A stretch of DNA of 64,000 nt from Akebia trifoliata (GCA_017979445.1 CM030711.1:38184757-38248756), one strand, 5' to 3'; positions 36,801-48,697 are shown, counted from the stretch's first letter. Notes: generated by a model not told the origin, from the sequence alone. Numbers and translations: made by a program.

Positions 36801-37463
36801 GCATTGTCATCTTAGTCATCCAAATAACATTTAAATTAGTCTCGGAGATGTTGCAAAATATTTTGAAGTTATAATTTTCAAGTTTATTCAAGTTGCTTAC
36901 TATGTTATATGGGTGACGTTCAAATTTGAAATGATGTCTACTATCTTTATATTCTTTGCATGAAAAGAAGCGAACTTTCAAACTGATCCACAAAGCTTCT
37001 TCCAATAAAAATAAAATAAAAATAAAAAAATCAAACAAACAGAGGAATCATAGATGATTGGAAAATAAAATAGCGAATATTTTTGTGCAAGTGAAATTGT
37101 TGGAAATAAAAGAGGAAAAGGAGCAACCATGAATTTAAAAAAAATAAAATAAAATACCTAAGAATCTGATTCTTAGCCTCTACAAGACTTCCAATTCGCA
37201 TTCGAAAGTTATTGTAACTCTGCGTGATTTCTTCATTAATTCTGAGTTTCCTCCTACGAAGAATCTCGGAATCGAAATAATCGGATGAAGCGCAACCAAC
37301 CAGATCATCAAAGACATCGGATTTCAATCCACTACCTTCAGTGGATTACAAACAAATTATGATCTAAGAATGAGATTAGCTCTGCAAATCTGAAGAAAGA
37401 GAGAGAGAGAGAGTTACCTTGAGATAAAGAGTAAAGGGATGTTGCTTCACCACCACCACCCAT
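27702..37463 (-). CDS. P-loop GTPase-like protein with C-terminal membrane segment (alternative last exons)
   Basis: Exons (minus strand): 37418-37463, 37158-37335, 34374-34558, 34041-34215, 33736-33941, 31997-32122, 31794-31897, then a last exon at either 30885-31160 (431 residues) or 27702-27896 (404 residues). All junctions are GT-AG and in frame. The start follows a glycine run (MGGGGEATS). A Walker A/G1 motif GPRGSGKSS lies at residues 105-113, a switch-like YDTPS at 163-167, a strand ending in VIFVVDGPS, and a G4-like ITHGD at 271-275, resembling the THGD/THxD of TRAFAC membrane GTPases (AIG1/Toc type) rather than NKxD. The last exon encodes a hydrophobic helix (LPMMILMCITLFTFLGI in the near copy), so the protein may be tail-anchored. 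I know homologous plant proteins only as uncharacterised P-loop NTPases. Introns hold a copia relic, a LINE relic and a MITE. Confidence 0.88.
28400..28860 (+). mobile_element. Probable gypsy LTR fragment between the two duplicates
   Basis: A TATA-like ATTTATAAATAGG (about 28637) is followed by CTTGAATCTCATACTGTTAC and TTGACTTAAGCATCAGAGAG, then TTTTTTTGACAGGGTGGCCG. This is the usual U3/R layout of plant gypsy LTRs (TATAAATAG, then TGACTTGAGCGTCGGAG...). Both ends are undefined. Confidence 0.5.
29779..30236. mobile_element. Solo LTR (458 bp) with 5-bp target-site duplication
   Basis: The element begins TGATGTAGGACAAC and ends CGCTATGTCA, has a TATA-like ACTATATAAGG inside, and is flanked by TTATT on both sides (29774-29778, 30237-30241). 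The unoccupied site is preserved in copy A near 27060 (CATTAATTATTTAACC). No internal retrotransposon sequence is attached, so it is a solo LTR formed by recombination. Confidence 0.8.
30885..31160 (-). CDS. Proximal copy of the GTPase-like gene's last exon (altered C-terminus)
   Basis: The acceptor TTACATGCAG precedes GTTTTGAGAGC, in phase 0 with exon 7 ending at 31794. It encodes 91 residues. The first part is a transmembrane-like helix shared with the distal copy. After ...NTNW the frame diverges: relative to the distal copy about 20 nt, including the codons for the RHLWLG ending, are missing. Translation therefore continues into a new hydrophobic tail (PASILLLFLSFLDITL...) and stops at 30885. 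Being nearer to exon 7, this copy would be the default last exon unless skipped or unless polyadenylation favours the distal one. Confidence 0.75.
   Translation of the reverse strand, partial: VLRALPMMILMCITLFTFLGICYTWHVIFYYLCSSEYLDWLGILQLGCRSKNTNWRWFLPASILLLFLSFLDITLSLVHLTFPKKFFQTSR
32890..33190 (+). mobile_element. LINE 3'-end relic in intron 5 of the GTPase-like gene
   Basis: The plus-strand frame contains WRILPCVVCWVIWKERKQR followed by FLKQTKMTFN, the conserved C-terminal stretch (W..P....W.IWKERN.R.F) of plant LINE ORF2 proteins. It is antisense to the host gene. A perfect 12-bp inverted repeat lies just beyond it. Confidence 0.65.
33202..33252. other. Perfect 12-bp inverted repeat hairpin
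   Basis: ACTTCACGGGGG (33202-33213) and CCCCCGTGAAGT (33241-33252) form an uninterrupted GC-rich stem with a 27-nt loop inside intron 5 of the GTPase-like gene. Its role is unknown. Confidence 0.6.
34672..34885. mobile_element. Foldback MITE in intron 2 of the GTPase-like gene
   Basis: The left arm GATCCTACAGTGTCCCGT...TAAATTGGAACAGTGTCTAT pairs imperfectly with the right arm GTAGACACCTATCCAATTTA...AGGACACCGTATTGGATCC. Confidence 0.55.
35340..36450 (+). mobile_element. Ty1/copia retrotransposon relic (LTR, primer-binding site, gag start) in intron 2 of the GTPase-like gene
   Basis: A primer-binding site TGGTACCAGAG at 35631 matches the 3' end of initiator tRNA-Met with one change and follows the probable end of a 5' LTR (...CTCTTACA). 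Downstream the broken gag frame shows EWIRDNAQIMTWLWNN, then SVGGAERL-type and EELNVYQQLTP stretches seen in copia gag (UBN2 type). Protease, integrase and reverse transcriptase are absent. It lies antisense to the host gene. The LTR's left edge is uncertain. Confidence 0.65.
35631..35642 (+). other. Copia primer-binding site (initiator tRNA-Met type)
   Basis: TGGTACCAGAGT sits directly after the LTR end and differs by one base from the common TGGTATCAGAGC complement of initiator tRNA-Met. Confidence 0.6.
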
Positions 37464-37580
37464 ACTTGTCTCTGTCTCCTACTTCTTCTTCACTTGCTCT
37501 GTTTCTTCTCTATTTTTTTTTTCTTTTAAACTTGAAAAGGAGGAGAAGTGGACTTTTCTTTACTATTATAATGATAATGA

Positions 37581-37590
37581 AATATATAAA
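37581..37590 (-). promoter_or_regulatory. Likely TATA box of the GTPase-like gene
   Basis: The minus strand reads TTTATATATT about 120 bp upstream of the ATG at 37463, followed by a pyrimidine-rich leader. That spacing fits a transcript start near 37550 and a leader of about 90 nt. Confidence 0.45.
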
Positions 37591-38221
37591 CCATAAAGGC
37601 GGCGCAAAAGAGTCCTACACCACACCAAGCCGTTTTGTTTGGAGTTCCAAACACATACGTGTCGTAAACCAAGCCTTGCACTCATCCCTATGTGTTTAAC
37701 TCCACTAAAAATGTGCCATCTAGACACCGGACGTTGTAATTAGGAATGGGACTCGTTTTGGATTACGACACTTAATATAAATTGGATGCCACGTCCCTGT
37801 AATCACGTGGTTAGTTTTCAAATTATAAAAATATCTTTTTACCATAAATTATAAAATCTTAAAATACTTATTTTTTTATTTACAAAATACAAATCCTCGT
37901 TAGAGCCAAAAACAAAAACAAAAAAAAAAAATTATATATACATATATCAATAAAATTGCGATCCAATATCCCTGTAATCACGTTGTTAGTTTTTAAATTT
38001 TAAAAAACAATAAAATCTTATTAATTAAAATTACGAAACACCAATTCTTTGAAATTAAGCTGTCGACTACATTACTCATAGATTAGTGTGTTATAAGTAA
38101 AACTTGGTATTTTAATTGAAACTCTCAACAAAAAATATTGCTTCCAAGACACCCAAAAGTGAAGAGATTTTTAGCTCACAACATTTTTGTGACGATGTTG
38201 ACACTGTGTGCCATGTCAAGC

Positions 38222-39036
38222 CTAAGAGCAACTCCAACGCAATACCCTTCCCTTTATCCATCATCTCCCTTTATCCATCATCTCTCAATCTGAAAATTTC
38301 GATTCTAACGCAAGACCCATCCCTCATTTTTTGGGTCTAGACATTTTCCATACCCAAAAAAGATACTCCCAATTGGTTAAAAAAATTTAAATCTATATTG
38401 AATTTTTAAAAAAAAAATTATTAAGCAATTTAAGGGTGGTACTTACAAGTAAATGGTTGGGGTCATGATTTTTAAACTCGATATCTCGTCTCATCTCGTT
38501 CAGCTCTAATATCAAGTTAACTCGGACAATACGTCTCGTTCGACATTGAGACAATGATTTTTAATCATTTAAAAAATCTAAAAAATTCTGAAAAAATTTA
38601 GAAATGATTCATATTAAAAAATGAATCCAAAAAAAATATAAAATTAAAAAAAATCGATTTGGAGGTGAAAGAATAGAGGGTTGAGGCTTTAACTCGTTTG
38701 TCTCAATTAACTCGAACAAGATTTTGAAAATCTCGTCCGATACATCCTCTTTAACTCGTGAGTTAATCATTTTCTATGTTGTCTCGTTTGTATCATCTGA
38801 GATATTGAAAAATATCGTCCGAGACAACTCATTTATCTCACGATACGTGATCGTCTCAAAATACTTTGTGAGTTGATCTCGTTCAACTTCAATACCGAGT
38901 TAACTCGAGCGATACGTCTTGATCTCGAACAAGTTTAAAACCCATGGTTGAGGTGCACATCACATGGATACTCATAATACCTAAAAGACTCATTTATAAG
39001 TATGGGTAGAGGGTGTTGTGTTGGAGTTAACAAGGG
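38222..39036. mobile_element. Older foldback element split by hAT-type MITE copy 3
   Basis: The left end AGAGCAACTCCAACGCAATA is mirrored at the right by TGTTGTGTTGGAGTTAAC. The intervening sequence contains the complete copy 3 MITE with its own duplication, so this element is the older insertion. Confidence 0.5.
38464..38946. mobile_element. hAT-type MITE, copy 3 (long form)
   Basis: CATGATTTTTAAACTCG...GTTTAAAACCCATG is flanked by GTTGGGGT and GTTGAGGT (7 of 8 match). At 483 bp it is twice the length of the other copies. It is inserted inside another foldback element (38222-39036). Confidence 0.7.
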
Positions 39037-40411
39037 TAGTTTTGTAAATTAGGGATACATTCAATTCAGGCAGAATGGGTGGATCCTGGATTCAGTGAGC
39101 AAAATTCAATATGGCACAAATGCTCTACCTTCAAACACTTGACATGTTCTCTCCTTCTAACTTCAAACCTCAAGAACAAGAAGATAAAAGAGGTTGAGGG
39201 CATGTTTTATTTGCCCTTCTTGACATATATTCCATTAGTTAGAAATTTTGTGGAGTATTTTCAAAACTTGGAGGATACTAAAAATTACACATGGAATTCT
39301 CAAAATACACCCCTTGTTAGATGCATGGGAAGGATGTGCAATCCCAATAAAGAACTTTGTGGGAACAAAAAATCTCTCCCTTAGGTACGAGGGATCACGA
39401 TGATGATGATGTCAAGCGTTGGTTCTCAAGAAGTTTATGGGACAATTTTTAATATATTGAAATGTTTGATACAATCAATCAACCATCATTCTAGACCATC
39501 TTTGTATGCTATATTTCACTTCACAATCAATCAACGAGCTTAAAAAAAGAATTACTACTCATGCCTTTGCAAACATCTACTCCACTCTACCTTTGATCAT
39601 CATTTTCCCACCCTTACCGCCCAACCAGATAGTTAAAGCTATAATCAATCTGTAACAATGGATGCCATAGATATCTTTTTATATACCTGCCATTTAAATT
39701 TATTCTTATACACCCATCCAAATAAAAATAAAAAATAAAAAAAAATCTCGTACACCCACGACATGAAGATCAAGGGACTAGAAAGCCATTGGAAACCAAA
39801 ACCAGCCCATAGAGAACAAAATGGGATAACCAGGATTACAAAGAAAGCAAGGATAAATGAATGAGACTGCCTCTACTATTTTTTTTCCCTCTATTATACA
39901 TTTCTTGTCAATAAGATTTATATGATACAAATCAAAATCGTGTTGTGGTAACCTCTCTAAGCTTCTCTCACTGCCAATCAGAAAGCTCTTTAGCTTTATA
40001 CAGAGAAAGAAAAAAATAACTTGCCAGGCTTTTACCCATTTTCCTTCTATGCCAGATATCCCTTCTATCAATTTGCTTGGTGGCGTTTATCTACATTGGT
40101 TCTCGTGGATTAAGTTACAGATGAGGGGAAAGCCACTCCTTAATCCAACCTAACGTAGCAAACAATGTTGTGACACAGAACTCCATATAAAACAATTTCA
40201 GCACAATGTCACAGAACAATACCCACTCCAACAAAGATCAGTAGAGTTATCATACCTGGAAAATCTCGGGTGGTATAATGACAAGGGGAAGGAGCAAGAG
40301 AAACCGACTAACCGTCTCGAGACCCAAATGCTTGTACTCATGCAGAGAAGGGTCTTTTTTTCACTTGTCTGCCACATTGAAGGGATAAAGTTAAATTTGG
40401 ATCAATATCAA
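39037..40411. other. Intergenic sequence between the GTPase-like and lysine-rich genes
   Basis: AT-rich. It should hold the 3' untranslated region of the lysine-rich gene (just below 40412) but no clear poly(A) signal was singled out. Nothing else is recognised. Confidence 0.5.
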
Positions 40412-43400
40412 TCAGTAAGGAATGACATATGGCAAAGCAGAAACATCTGCGGACTCTATCCGTATAGCTTTCTCCCACACTTGCGGTGTCTCGTTGATGA
40501 CCCCAGAAGATACCAGCCTCGACTTCTTCAATTGGAGGCTATCATCATTGCTGAAAAGCCATTCCTGGTCATCAAAATCAGACCATTCCCCCATTTTAGG
40601 CACCGAAAGAATCTGGCTTAGATACTTGGAATCTGGATGTGGAGGTTTCATAGTTCCTTCACCATTCTCACCAGCTTGTCCAGTGGTGAACAAGGATCTC
40701 GTAGTGTTGAAAGATGGCTGAGCTTCAATAATGCCATTGACCTTGTGATCCTTACTATCCACCTTAATGTTACTCGGTTTAAGGTTATTTGGCCCCCCAT
40801 GCACAACAGAAGCAGTTTGGCATGGTTCTAATTTCCTTCCGTTCTCCGTGAATGGGTGAGAGGGAAATGTAGGCCTTGGCAACTTATTGGGACGAGCGAG
40901 ATTGTCTGTAAAAAAAAACTGCAGTATGAAACCATTGATAGCTAATAAAAAGCTAAAACAAGGCTAAGTGTACATGATGAGATTATTATACCTCAGAATG
41001 ATGTTCAGTCAATTGGAATCAAATTATAATTAAAATGGATTTTGAAATCATGACAACAAACTACCAAGGACTTGGGGAAGACTTGGTATTTGGTTCCGCA
41101 CCATAGAAGTACTGCAATGATCTTGCTAACATCATTGAATTCTTAGTAAAAATGTAATCCAAGGTTTGTTTACAACCATAGTACTTCCATGATGCATATG
41201 AGAAAGAGACTCACCGTGTAAAAATCCATTTGTCTTGAAGTCCTTCCTTTTACCAACATTTTCCTCGGGAACAGCACCCTTGTTGTGGTCCTTGGTAATG
41301 TGCAAGGGTTTTGTACCGAGGGTTTCTATAGGAGGGGGGTCCTTCTTGACACTTTCTCTTAGTTCAACCTGTTTGTTATTTTTGTGGATGCCTTTCTCCT
41401 CTTTTTCCTTCTTATCATGGTTTGTAGCCTTTGCTTTGCTTTTCTTCTCTCCATTTTTGTCTTTGTGTCTATCCCCTCGCTTATCGTCACTCTTCTTATC
41501 TTTATTCTTTTCTTTCCTTTCCAACATCTTCTCACCATCTTTATCCATTGATCTGGCCATGCCTTCAGGTCTTCTTTGATCCATTCCGGTGAAGTTTTGT
41601 ACCATTGTGATTCCCAAACCTCTCTCCTCATATCTATTTCTCTGTCCCTCTGTCTTTCTATCATCTCCTTTATTGCCCACAATGTTTTCTTTCCCTCCAC
41701 CTCTATTGTCAATAACCTTCTCCACCACTCTGCCCAATGTCTCAGCCCTCCTGTGATCACTACCAGGAAAGTTCTCAACCATTTGATTTCGTGTCCCTCT
41801 GTCTTCATCTCTAATCCTCCTGCCCAACTCCTCCATAAACTTCGAATCCTTGATCTCATTGACATGTTGGCTGTTTTCACCAGGCTTCTCTCCATTGTAA
41901 GCCTCCGGCCGCCCATCAGTTTTCTTCTCATCTGAGGTCTTGTCCCTATCCTTGTCTTTCTTCTTGTCCTTGCGCCTTTCCTTTCTATCTTTCTTTTCTC
42001 TATGATTATCTTTGCTTTTCTCTTTGTCCTTCTTTTCTTTACCTTCTCTCTTTTTGTCCTTCTCCTTTTTCTGTTTTTTCTCTCTGTGCTTTTCCTGAAA
42101 ATCAATATCCAGTTAGGAAAAGCAAATCGAAATATAGATAAAAGCATGAGTTACTTCCCATAAAATACAAACAGAATGATCATTTTGCAGCTCAAGAAAA
42201 AGAAGAATATTACCACTGACCACGAAAAAGGAGACAGACAGCTCAGTTGCATAACAAATCATCTGTTTAATCAATTTTTGTGTTTCTTTAACAAAGAAAG
42301 TGAATGAAGAACAAAAAACAAAGTACAGGAAAATTTTAACCCATTAAAACATCCTCAAGGGGGAATTGAAAAGGAACTGAGAAGGATGGGCATATGAAGA
42401 ATCTAAAATGAATTTGAGGTTCAGTTTGTCCAAGTTAAGCATAGAGACAAAACACCCATACTGGGCTAAAGACTGAAATTATACTTGTGAGGTCACAGAA
42501 AATTTTAGCAGTACTTCAAAATTTAGGTGTTCAAATAAATCACAATAGCTAACTCCAATTATTCAAAATCTGTGAATGTGTGCGAGACGGGCACAGCCAG
42601 AAAAACTTATGAGATGGTCTCATGTCAAACAATTTTTATAATAGCAAGACAGTTCTCCACAATGGAATGGAACAACTTGCTCTCCAAGTTAAATTCATAA
42701 TCAGATACTAAATGACATATCTAGTGAATGCCTGCAAAAGAAACTCTATAACCTGCAATTTGTCTTGCAGACACTATCAAATATTCAGATGGCCTGACTA
42801 ACCCATCGGTTGCCCAAATAACCACCTCATGTTATTAACAACCCTATGTTATCCATACATGTACTCAAATAAGAAGAGGTTTCCTTAAGATTAGCTAGCT
42901 TCTTTTACAGGAAAATGAATTTCATTATGGACTTCAAGAATGTCTTGTCCTAAAATGTGAAGATTCATAATTCAGGAATAAGATTGACAAGAAAGGACCA
43001 ATTGCTATACCGAATGTGGTAGTCTGCTTGGCAGATTAATTTTTTTCAACAACTGAATGAAAATGCAAACACAGAGAGAGAGAGAGAGAGAGAGAGAAAC
43101 ATTGTCCAACAGATTAAAATTCCGGGTATCGTAGCCAGTGGTATAGACAAAAATTAAATAGATTGAAAGGAAATGGAGACAAAACTAGGAGAGATTCATA
43201 CCATCAAAGCTGCAAGGCTCTTATAGAAGGCCTCGAGTCTTTAAGGAAAGACCATTTTTTTTTCCTCTAATATTTATGCCTTATCCAAATAGGCATTAAA
43301 AAAATGCTTATACCTTAGAGAAGATGCAAGCCTCTGTTTCTTTTGGCACCTCTTGACAAAGACATACACCTTGTGAGGATTTGTTGTATTTCTTTTTCTT

Positions 43401-46400
43401 TATTTGTTTTTGTAGTATAATTACACAATCTTCCTTGTGATTATAAAGTTGTCCCTGTTAAAAGTCTAAATTTTATGAAGGCCCTTTACTAAATATAAAT
43501 AGGCTCTAATCTCTACAAGCCCTAGTAAATTTGCAACTCCCTCAATCCCTGGCTTTTCTTTCTCTCTATTTCTTTTTTTCTCTCTATGCCACATTACTCC
43601 ACTTCTTTTAATGTTTGAGTTGGGTTAAGCTTTTCTAGTTGGAGTGTACATTCTGAGTGTTGCTTTTCTTCTTGAGAGATTAGAACTTCGAAAGATGGGC
43701 ATGGAACTAATTTAAATTTATTTTGCTGAATTTGGAATTTGTATTGGAAATTTTCCTTCTTTTTTTCCTTTTTCTTTTTCTTTTTGAGATTTTCCCTTTT
43801 GTTGAATTCTTTTGCGAGTAATTTATTTATCTAAAAAACTAGTACGGTTGTGCCTCAAGGTTCTAGCAAGTGAAACTTCTCATCTCAAAACTTGGCTCTT
43901 AAAAATGATGTTTAGCACAACTAGATGTTATTGTATCACTAACTTGAAGAAGCAGGTTGAATCATACCTATCTACATGTGCATGTGAGGTAAGTCATACC
44001 AGGCAGGTGACTATTTCATAATCCATAACTTAAGTACCAAAGGGTTTTATTTATGATAAAAAAAAGTGCCAAAGGCTTTTGAAGCCGACTCTAATCGATG
44101 TTCTCTTTAATTAGGTCCTTCGCATACTAATACTCTTTCATTTAGATTCGTTTAGAAATCAAGCTATCACTCATTTGACCAAGTTGCGAAGTTAAAAAAG
44201 CAGGCATTTCAAAAAAGCATTGTGATTATCCTTTATTCAAGAAAGAATGCAAGATAGAATAACAAGTTGATTCACTGCTAGAAAGCAAACAAGGAAAAAG
44301 CATAACAAAACTACTTTCTCCTGACCAACAAGCTCCTACCTAAAAAAAACTGAAATCTTTGAGGAGCTTACTCCAAGGAACATGAAGAGCCGAGATGCAA
44401 ATGATAACCTATGCCCTGGACTCTTCTTTCTGGGATAAATCAGATTTTTATTGAAGGAGGACAAAGTGTCCTCAAGAAGAAATAAAAGGAAAAAACTTAA
44501 CTTCTCCTATCACTTATAATACCCCACCAAAACATAAAATCTTTATAGGGGCAACCTCAAAATCACTATTTTGCTTAAACCAAAGAATGATAAAACGCAT
44601 GATGTTACTTCCTGCAAAGACTTTTCCTTTCCCTCAAAGACTCTTTCATTTCTTTTTAACCAAAGACCCCAAAAAACAATCTCCTATTATTCTTTCAATC
44701 CCCAACATTGCAACGACATCAATCTCCACAAAATTCTCATTCTAGAATTAAAGGTTTTGGACTACTAGCATTAGACACCAACAAGGAAAAAATTCAACAC
44801 AGTAACAAGATGGATAGATAGGGCCAGACAGATCAGGCGAAGTTACAATGAATAAATATATGTTTAACAGATTCGCCAAATTTAAGTAGGGAGCCGATAG
44901 CCTATTTCTGCAATCTTAAATGTCTACCAACTCTTTCCAGGACTAGATCCTGAATGGACTCATTCTTGTATCATGTATGATCCATATTTTTCATCCCATA
45001 AGGAATTGCTAATGAATTTGTCAATTTGCTTCTTAACATGTCCAGAGATGAAGAATAGGGAAAGAAAATAAACAATGATGCTAGAAAGTATGCACTTGAC
45101 CTGAATTGATTTCCTTCCATACAAGAACCTCAATTTTTTTCTAGTTTGGGGACAGATTCCCAACACTGAATACTTTGCTTTGCTTTTTGAGAAGTTGACA
45201 GCTAAACACACCAACCGCAAAATAACACAATAAATCGGAAGATACGTTGACAAACATATGGGTGTCATTGGCAAATTGCAGATGGGACACTAACATACCT
45301 CTTTCCTTGACCATAAAACCTTACATTACTCATTGCCTTAGCTACAAGGCAATAAAGGGCTCCAACCACAATGTTGAAAAGGAAGGAGATAGCGGGCCAG
45401 CATTAATCTTCAAGAGCTCTGGAAAAAACAAGTCAAACTTCCATTCACCCTGATTGAAAAATATGATGAAAAACACATTTTAAGATCCATTTGCTCCACG
45501 CATAGCCAAAATCCATGTCCCAACTTCTATTTGAACTTATATTTAGCTTCTCCAAATCAACCTAGCAAATAACTTTAGAGCACCTTAGTGGATCCTATAA
45601 TCAATGCACTAGTAAAGATCGTAACACCATATTTTCCCTAATGAATGCTCCCTCTTAGGGGTCAATCATTGATGAGAGAACCAATTTCAGTCTCAATGGC
45701 AGCATTTTGCCATGATTCTATATGTAGCCTACTAGAATAATCAATCAAAGGTACGATATGACTTCTACCCCTTTTTCTTCGAAATCAAAGACACAAAAGC
45801 ATTATTTGAACATTAATTAAGGAAGGCCACTTCCCCAAAGTCACCGACATAAGATCATTTCTTATGATGTCCCAATAAAATTTGAAGAAAGCTGTTGAAA
45901 ATACGCTAATCGTTCCTTCTTACAAAGGCTCCCTCCTACCATAATTGTTGCTACAAATTAATCCGAACCAAAAGATTATCCAAAAGTGGTCTCACCCTAT
46001 GTTGTTCAAAGTATGAGTTCTTAAAAAATTCCACAACCCCTCAAATATGATCTTCACCTTTACGAACAAGCTAGAAATTATATCTGTCCAGTCGCTATGG
46101 GTTGTATGATGGAAAAAAAAAAAAATTGGTTACTATCCCTTTTCTTTCAACCATTCCACTCTCGATTGTTGACTCTAATTAATCTCCTCAAGATTCACAA
46201 TTTTTTGGAATTCAGCCTTCGGACTAATTCATTTTGTTTTTCCCTCAAAAGTTCGATGCTCATCTTCTTCCTTCTATCCAAAATGGCATTTTCCTCTAGA
46301 ATTTTTTTATTTCTTTAAGTCTTCCTCCCAAAAAATCTTTGTTATAGGCCTTCATTCAACAACAATTTGAGAAGCTTGAACGTAAATCTAAAGTGATGCC

Positions 46401-47688
46401 CAGATCTCCTAGAAAACAAGGAATTTCACAACTTCCCAATTGACTCTAAAAGGAAATTTTTTTTTTTTTTTTTTTTTTAAATCTAGAAATTCAAAAAACG
46501 AAGTGGAGTGGGGTGCTTCATAACCTTACCAACCTCCAAACACTAGGGGGGTCAATCAGATATTGGCCTTAGAGTAACCATCTGAGCAGTGAATGATAAA
46601 TGTTGCTCCCAGGAACTTTAGGTTAGAAACCTACAGTCTGCTGCTCAGTGTGAGAGATTCTTGTTTATTGATCCAACCATCCAATTAAATCGACTATCCA
46701 AAAAGAGAGATTCCAATGGGAAATTGAAGTTCACATGCTACCCAAACTCTTTCATCCTTCAATCAAACAACAACCACCTTTATTTTCGAAGAGAAGTCTG
46801 CCTACAATAAAACCTCTCCCCTAAACACCAACTGAAAACCAAAATCCTATCAATATCATCCGACTCCTCCCAAAGTTGGTTTATTTCCGACTAAATGAAG
46901 CACCGTAACAAAAACACTCATGTGAAATTCTCACCCATGAACTTAAAAAGAAGGAAAATAAAAGGCCTTGATTAAATTTACTAGATACAAGAACATGCTT
47001 GAGCCCCTAGATATCTGAAATTTACTAGAATCCAATTTGGCTTTCTTGTAAAACCAGGTTCGTATTTTCCAGCCAGATAAGGGATTTTAGAACTGCTCTT
47101 TTAGACCGATACCCCAGCCTTCAAAATTCCAAGAAAGTAGTTTCACCACCATCGTTGAACATTCAATCTCCACTATTTCATCAATCACCTGAAACCTTAA
47201 TGGGGTACTGACACAAATACTTTCCCAAACTTTAATTTTTTTTTTACTAACCAACTACCATTCAAGTATCCAGTATACTTGGAAACGTCAACCTAGAACT
47301 AAAACTTAATACACACATCTGAGCAGCATATTAGAGCTACAGAGATAGTGCAATATCTAATCGCATGATCAGCCCAATTAATGAAATGGCATATTCAATG
47401 TAGTGAAACTATCATGAGGCACATACAATAAGTAACTCTAGATTATCAGAAAAATTATAATTTAATCCAATAATGAGTAACAAAACAAAATTCCTATATC
47501 ATCCACTAACTTCCCGAAATTAAAAACCTCGGATGAAATAATAAGAATTCACAGGAAATAAACATATATGAAGCTAGTAAAGGTATTGAATGTAAGAGAG
47601 ATGGGTAAACCTTCGTGACAAAGTCTACGCCATCAGTCCTGGCCTTCTTTTCATACCCTGGTGGAGGAAATGGAAAGCAGCGAGACAT
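40412..47688 (-). CDS. Lysine-rich, charged disordered protein (plant 'myb-like protein X' type), three exons
   Basis: Exons (minus strand): 47611-47688, 41215-42094, 40412-40905, with GT-AG introns of 5.5 kb and 309 bp. The product is 483 residues. It starts MSRCFPFPPPGYEKK, a conserved N-terminal box in plant proteins usually auto-named myb-like protein X. Exon 2 is almost wholly low complexity: runs of K, E, D and R, expected to be disordered and nuclear. It contains a repeated module (MVENFPGSDHRRAE near residue 131 and MVQNFTGMDQRRPE near 190). Exon 3 carries the folded-looking conserved part, including LSQILSVPKMGEWSDFDDQ and EWLFSND, ending YVIPY. No catalytic motif or DNA-binding domain is visible, so the function is unknown. 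The opposite strand and other frames of exon 2 are open by composition bias alone. Confidence 0.88.
43072..43097 (+). repeat. (GA)n microsatellite in intron 1 of the lysine-rich gene
   Basis: About 12 AG units occur in a stretch of 26 bp with no coding signal around it. Confidence 0.7.
44390..47170 (-). mobile_element. Degenerate LINE in intron 1 of the lysine-rich gene, same strand as the gene
   Basis: On the minus strand the segment opens with an endonuclease start (MVVKLLSWNFEGWG, about 47150) followed by YKKAKLDSSKFQISRG. Near its other end (44960-45274) it has the late reverse-transcriptase region: LAVNFSKSKAKYSVLG, CILSSIIVYFLSLF and KQIDKFISNSLWDEK. Everything between is riddled with stops. 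It accounts for about half of this 5.5 kb intron. Confidence 0.7.
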
Positions 47689-48670
47689 TGCACAGGATCA
47701 CAAAATCGGCAATTTGGGCTCTTTTGATGAGCAGAAATGCTTCACTTAGTTTCCAAAAGGACCAACTCTGCTCCTGTCCATGCACCATGTCCCCGCGGTC
47801 ATTTCCAGCTTCAGTAATGCTTCATGGTCCGTCTGGGCTCTCCACAGATCAAAATTTCCAAAAACCAATACCCTAATTTTCCTATTCAACTACTGGACTA
47901 CAGATATTGAGCAGATCTGTATGAAATTTTGATGCCGAATTGATCACTCAATTGATCAGATCTACTCCAGTGAAACAATAGTTAATCCAAATGGATTTCT
48001 CAAGAAACAAAGAACCTCGTCCACTGCAATCGGTAGAGAAATAGCACCACTATCGTGGAGATTCCTCTATGCCAAATATCAGTCTTAACCTCGAAATTCT
48101 TGATCTTTTTAATCAGCAGGATCAAAATTACTCCACATCTACACAAATTTTAAAGTGCAATCCTCTTCCATGATCAAGAACACCAAATTTACCATCTCTT
48201 TAAATGCAAAGACTCAACCAGCGAAAACGCCCAGAAATTCAACACCCGAACAGCTGAATCCACAAAACCGATGAGAAATTCTCGAAAGATCCAAAGTTGT
48301 TCCCATAATACACAAACCCACTTGACTGAGATCTCAATTATAGATAAAACACTCGCAATCTGGATTCTGATATTAACCTTAGTAATTGAAACCCACAAAT
48401 TAAAAGCGTTCCAGCGATGATCCGACCCAAACCCTAGAAAATCCACAAAGAAAGAAACAGACTATCACACACACCCCACTTTGACAAAAAACCCTAATCA
48501 GAATTTCACAGTACCGTTAAGAAATTAAAGAAAATCAGCGAGAAATCATTTAAAAAGAAGTTGTTGAAGCTCGATTCAGAACGTTAATGGTGGAAATTTT
48601 GTTGGGGTTTGCAGAGAGCGAATCAGAAACTTATAAAATTCGTTTTTACAAGAACACATTCAAGGATGAA

Positions 48671-48697
48671 CTCTCTCTCTCTCTCTCTCTCTCTCTA
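48671..48697 (+). repeat. (CT)n microsatellite upstream of the lysine-rich gene
   Basis: About 13 CT units occur. On the transcribed minus strand this is (GA)n, probably in the 5' leader of the gene. Confidence 0.7.

Noticed and set aside
39079..39384. 101-codon plus frame in the intergenic region
   Set aside because: No family resemblance, no splice partners, and it follows directly after a foldback element.
41359..42147. Long open frames overlapping exon 2 of the lysine-rich gene (262-codon minus frame and plus-strand frames)
   Set aside because: They arise from the skewed base composition of the exon. The frame that joins to conserved ends across splice sites is the other one.
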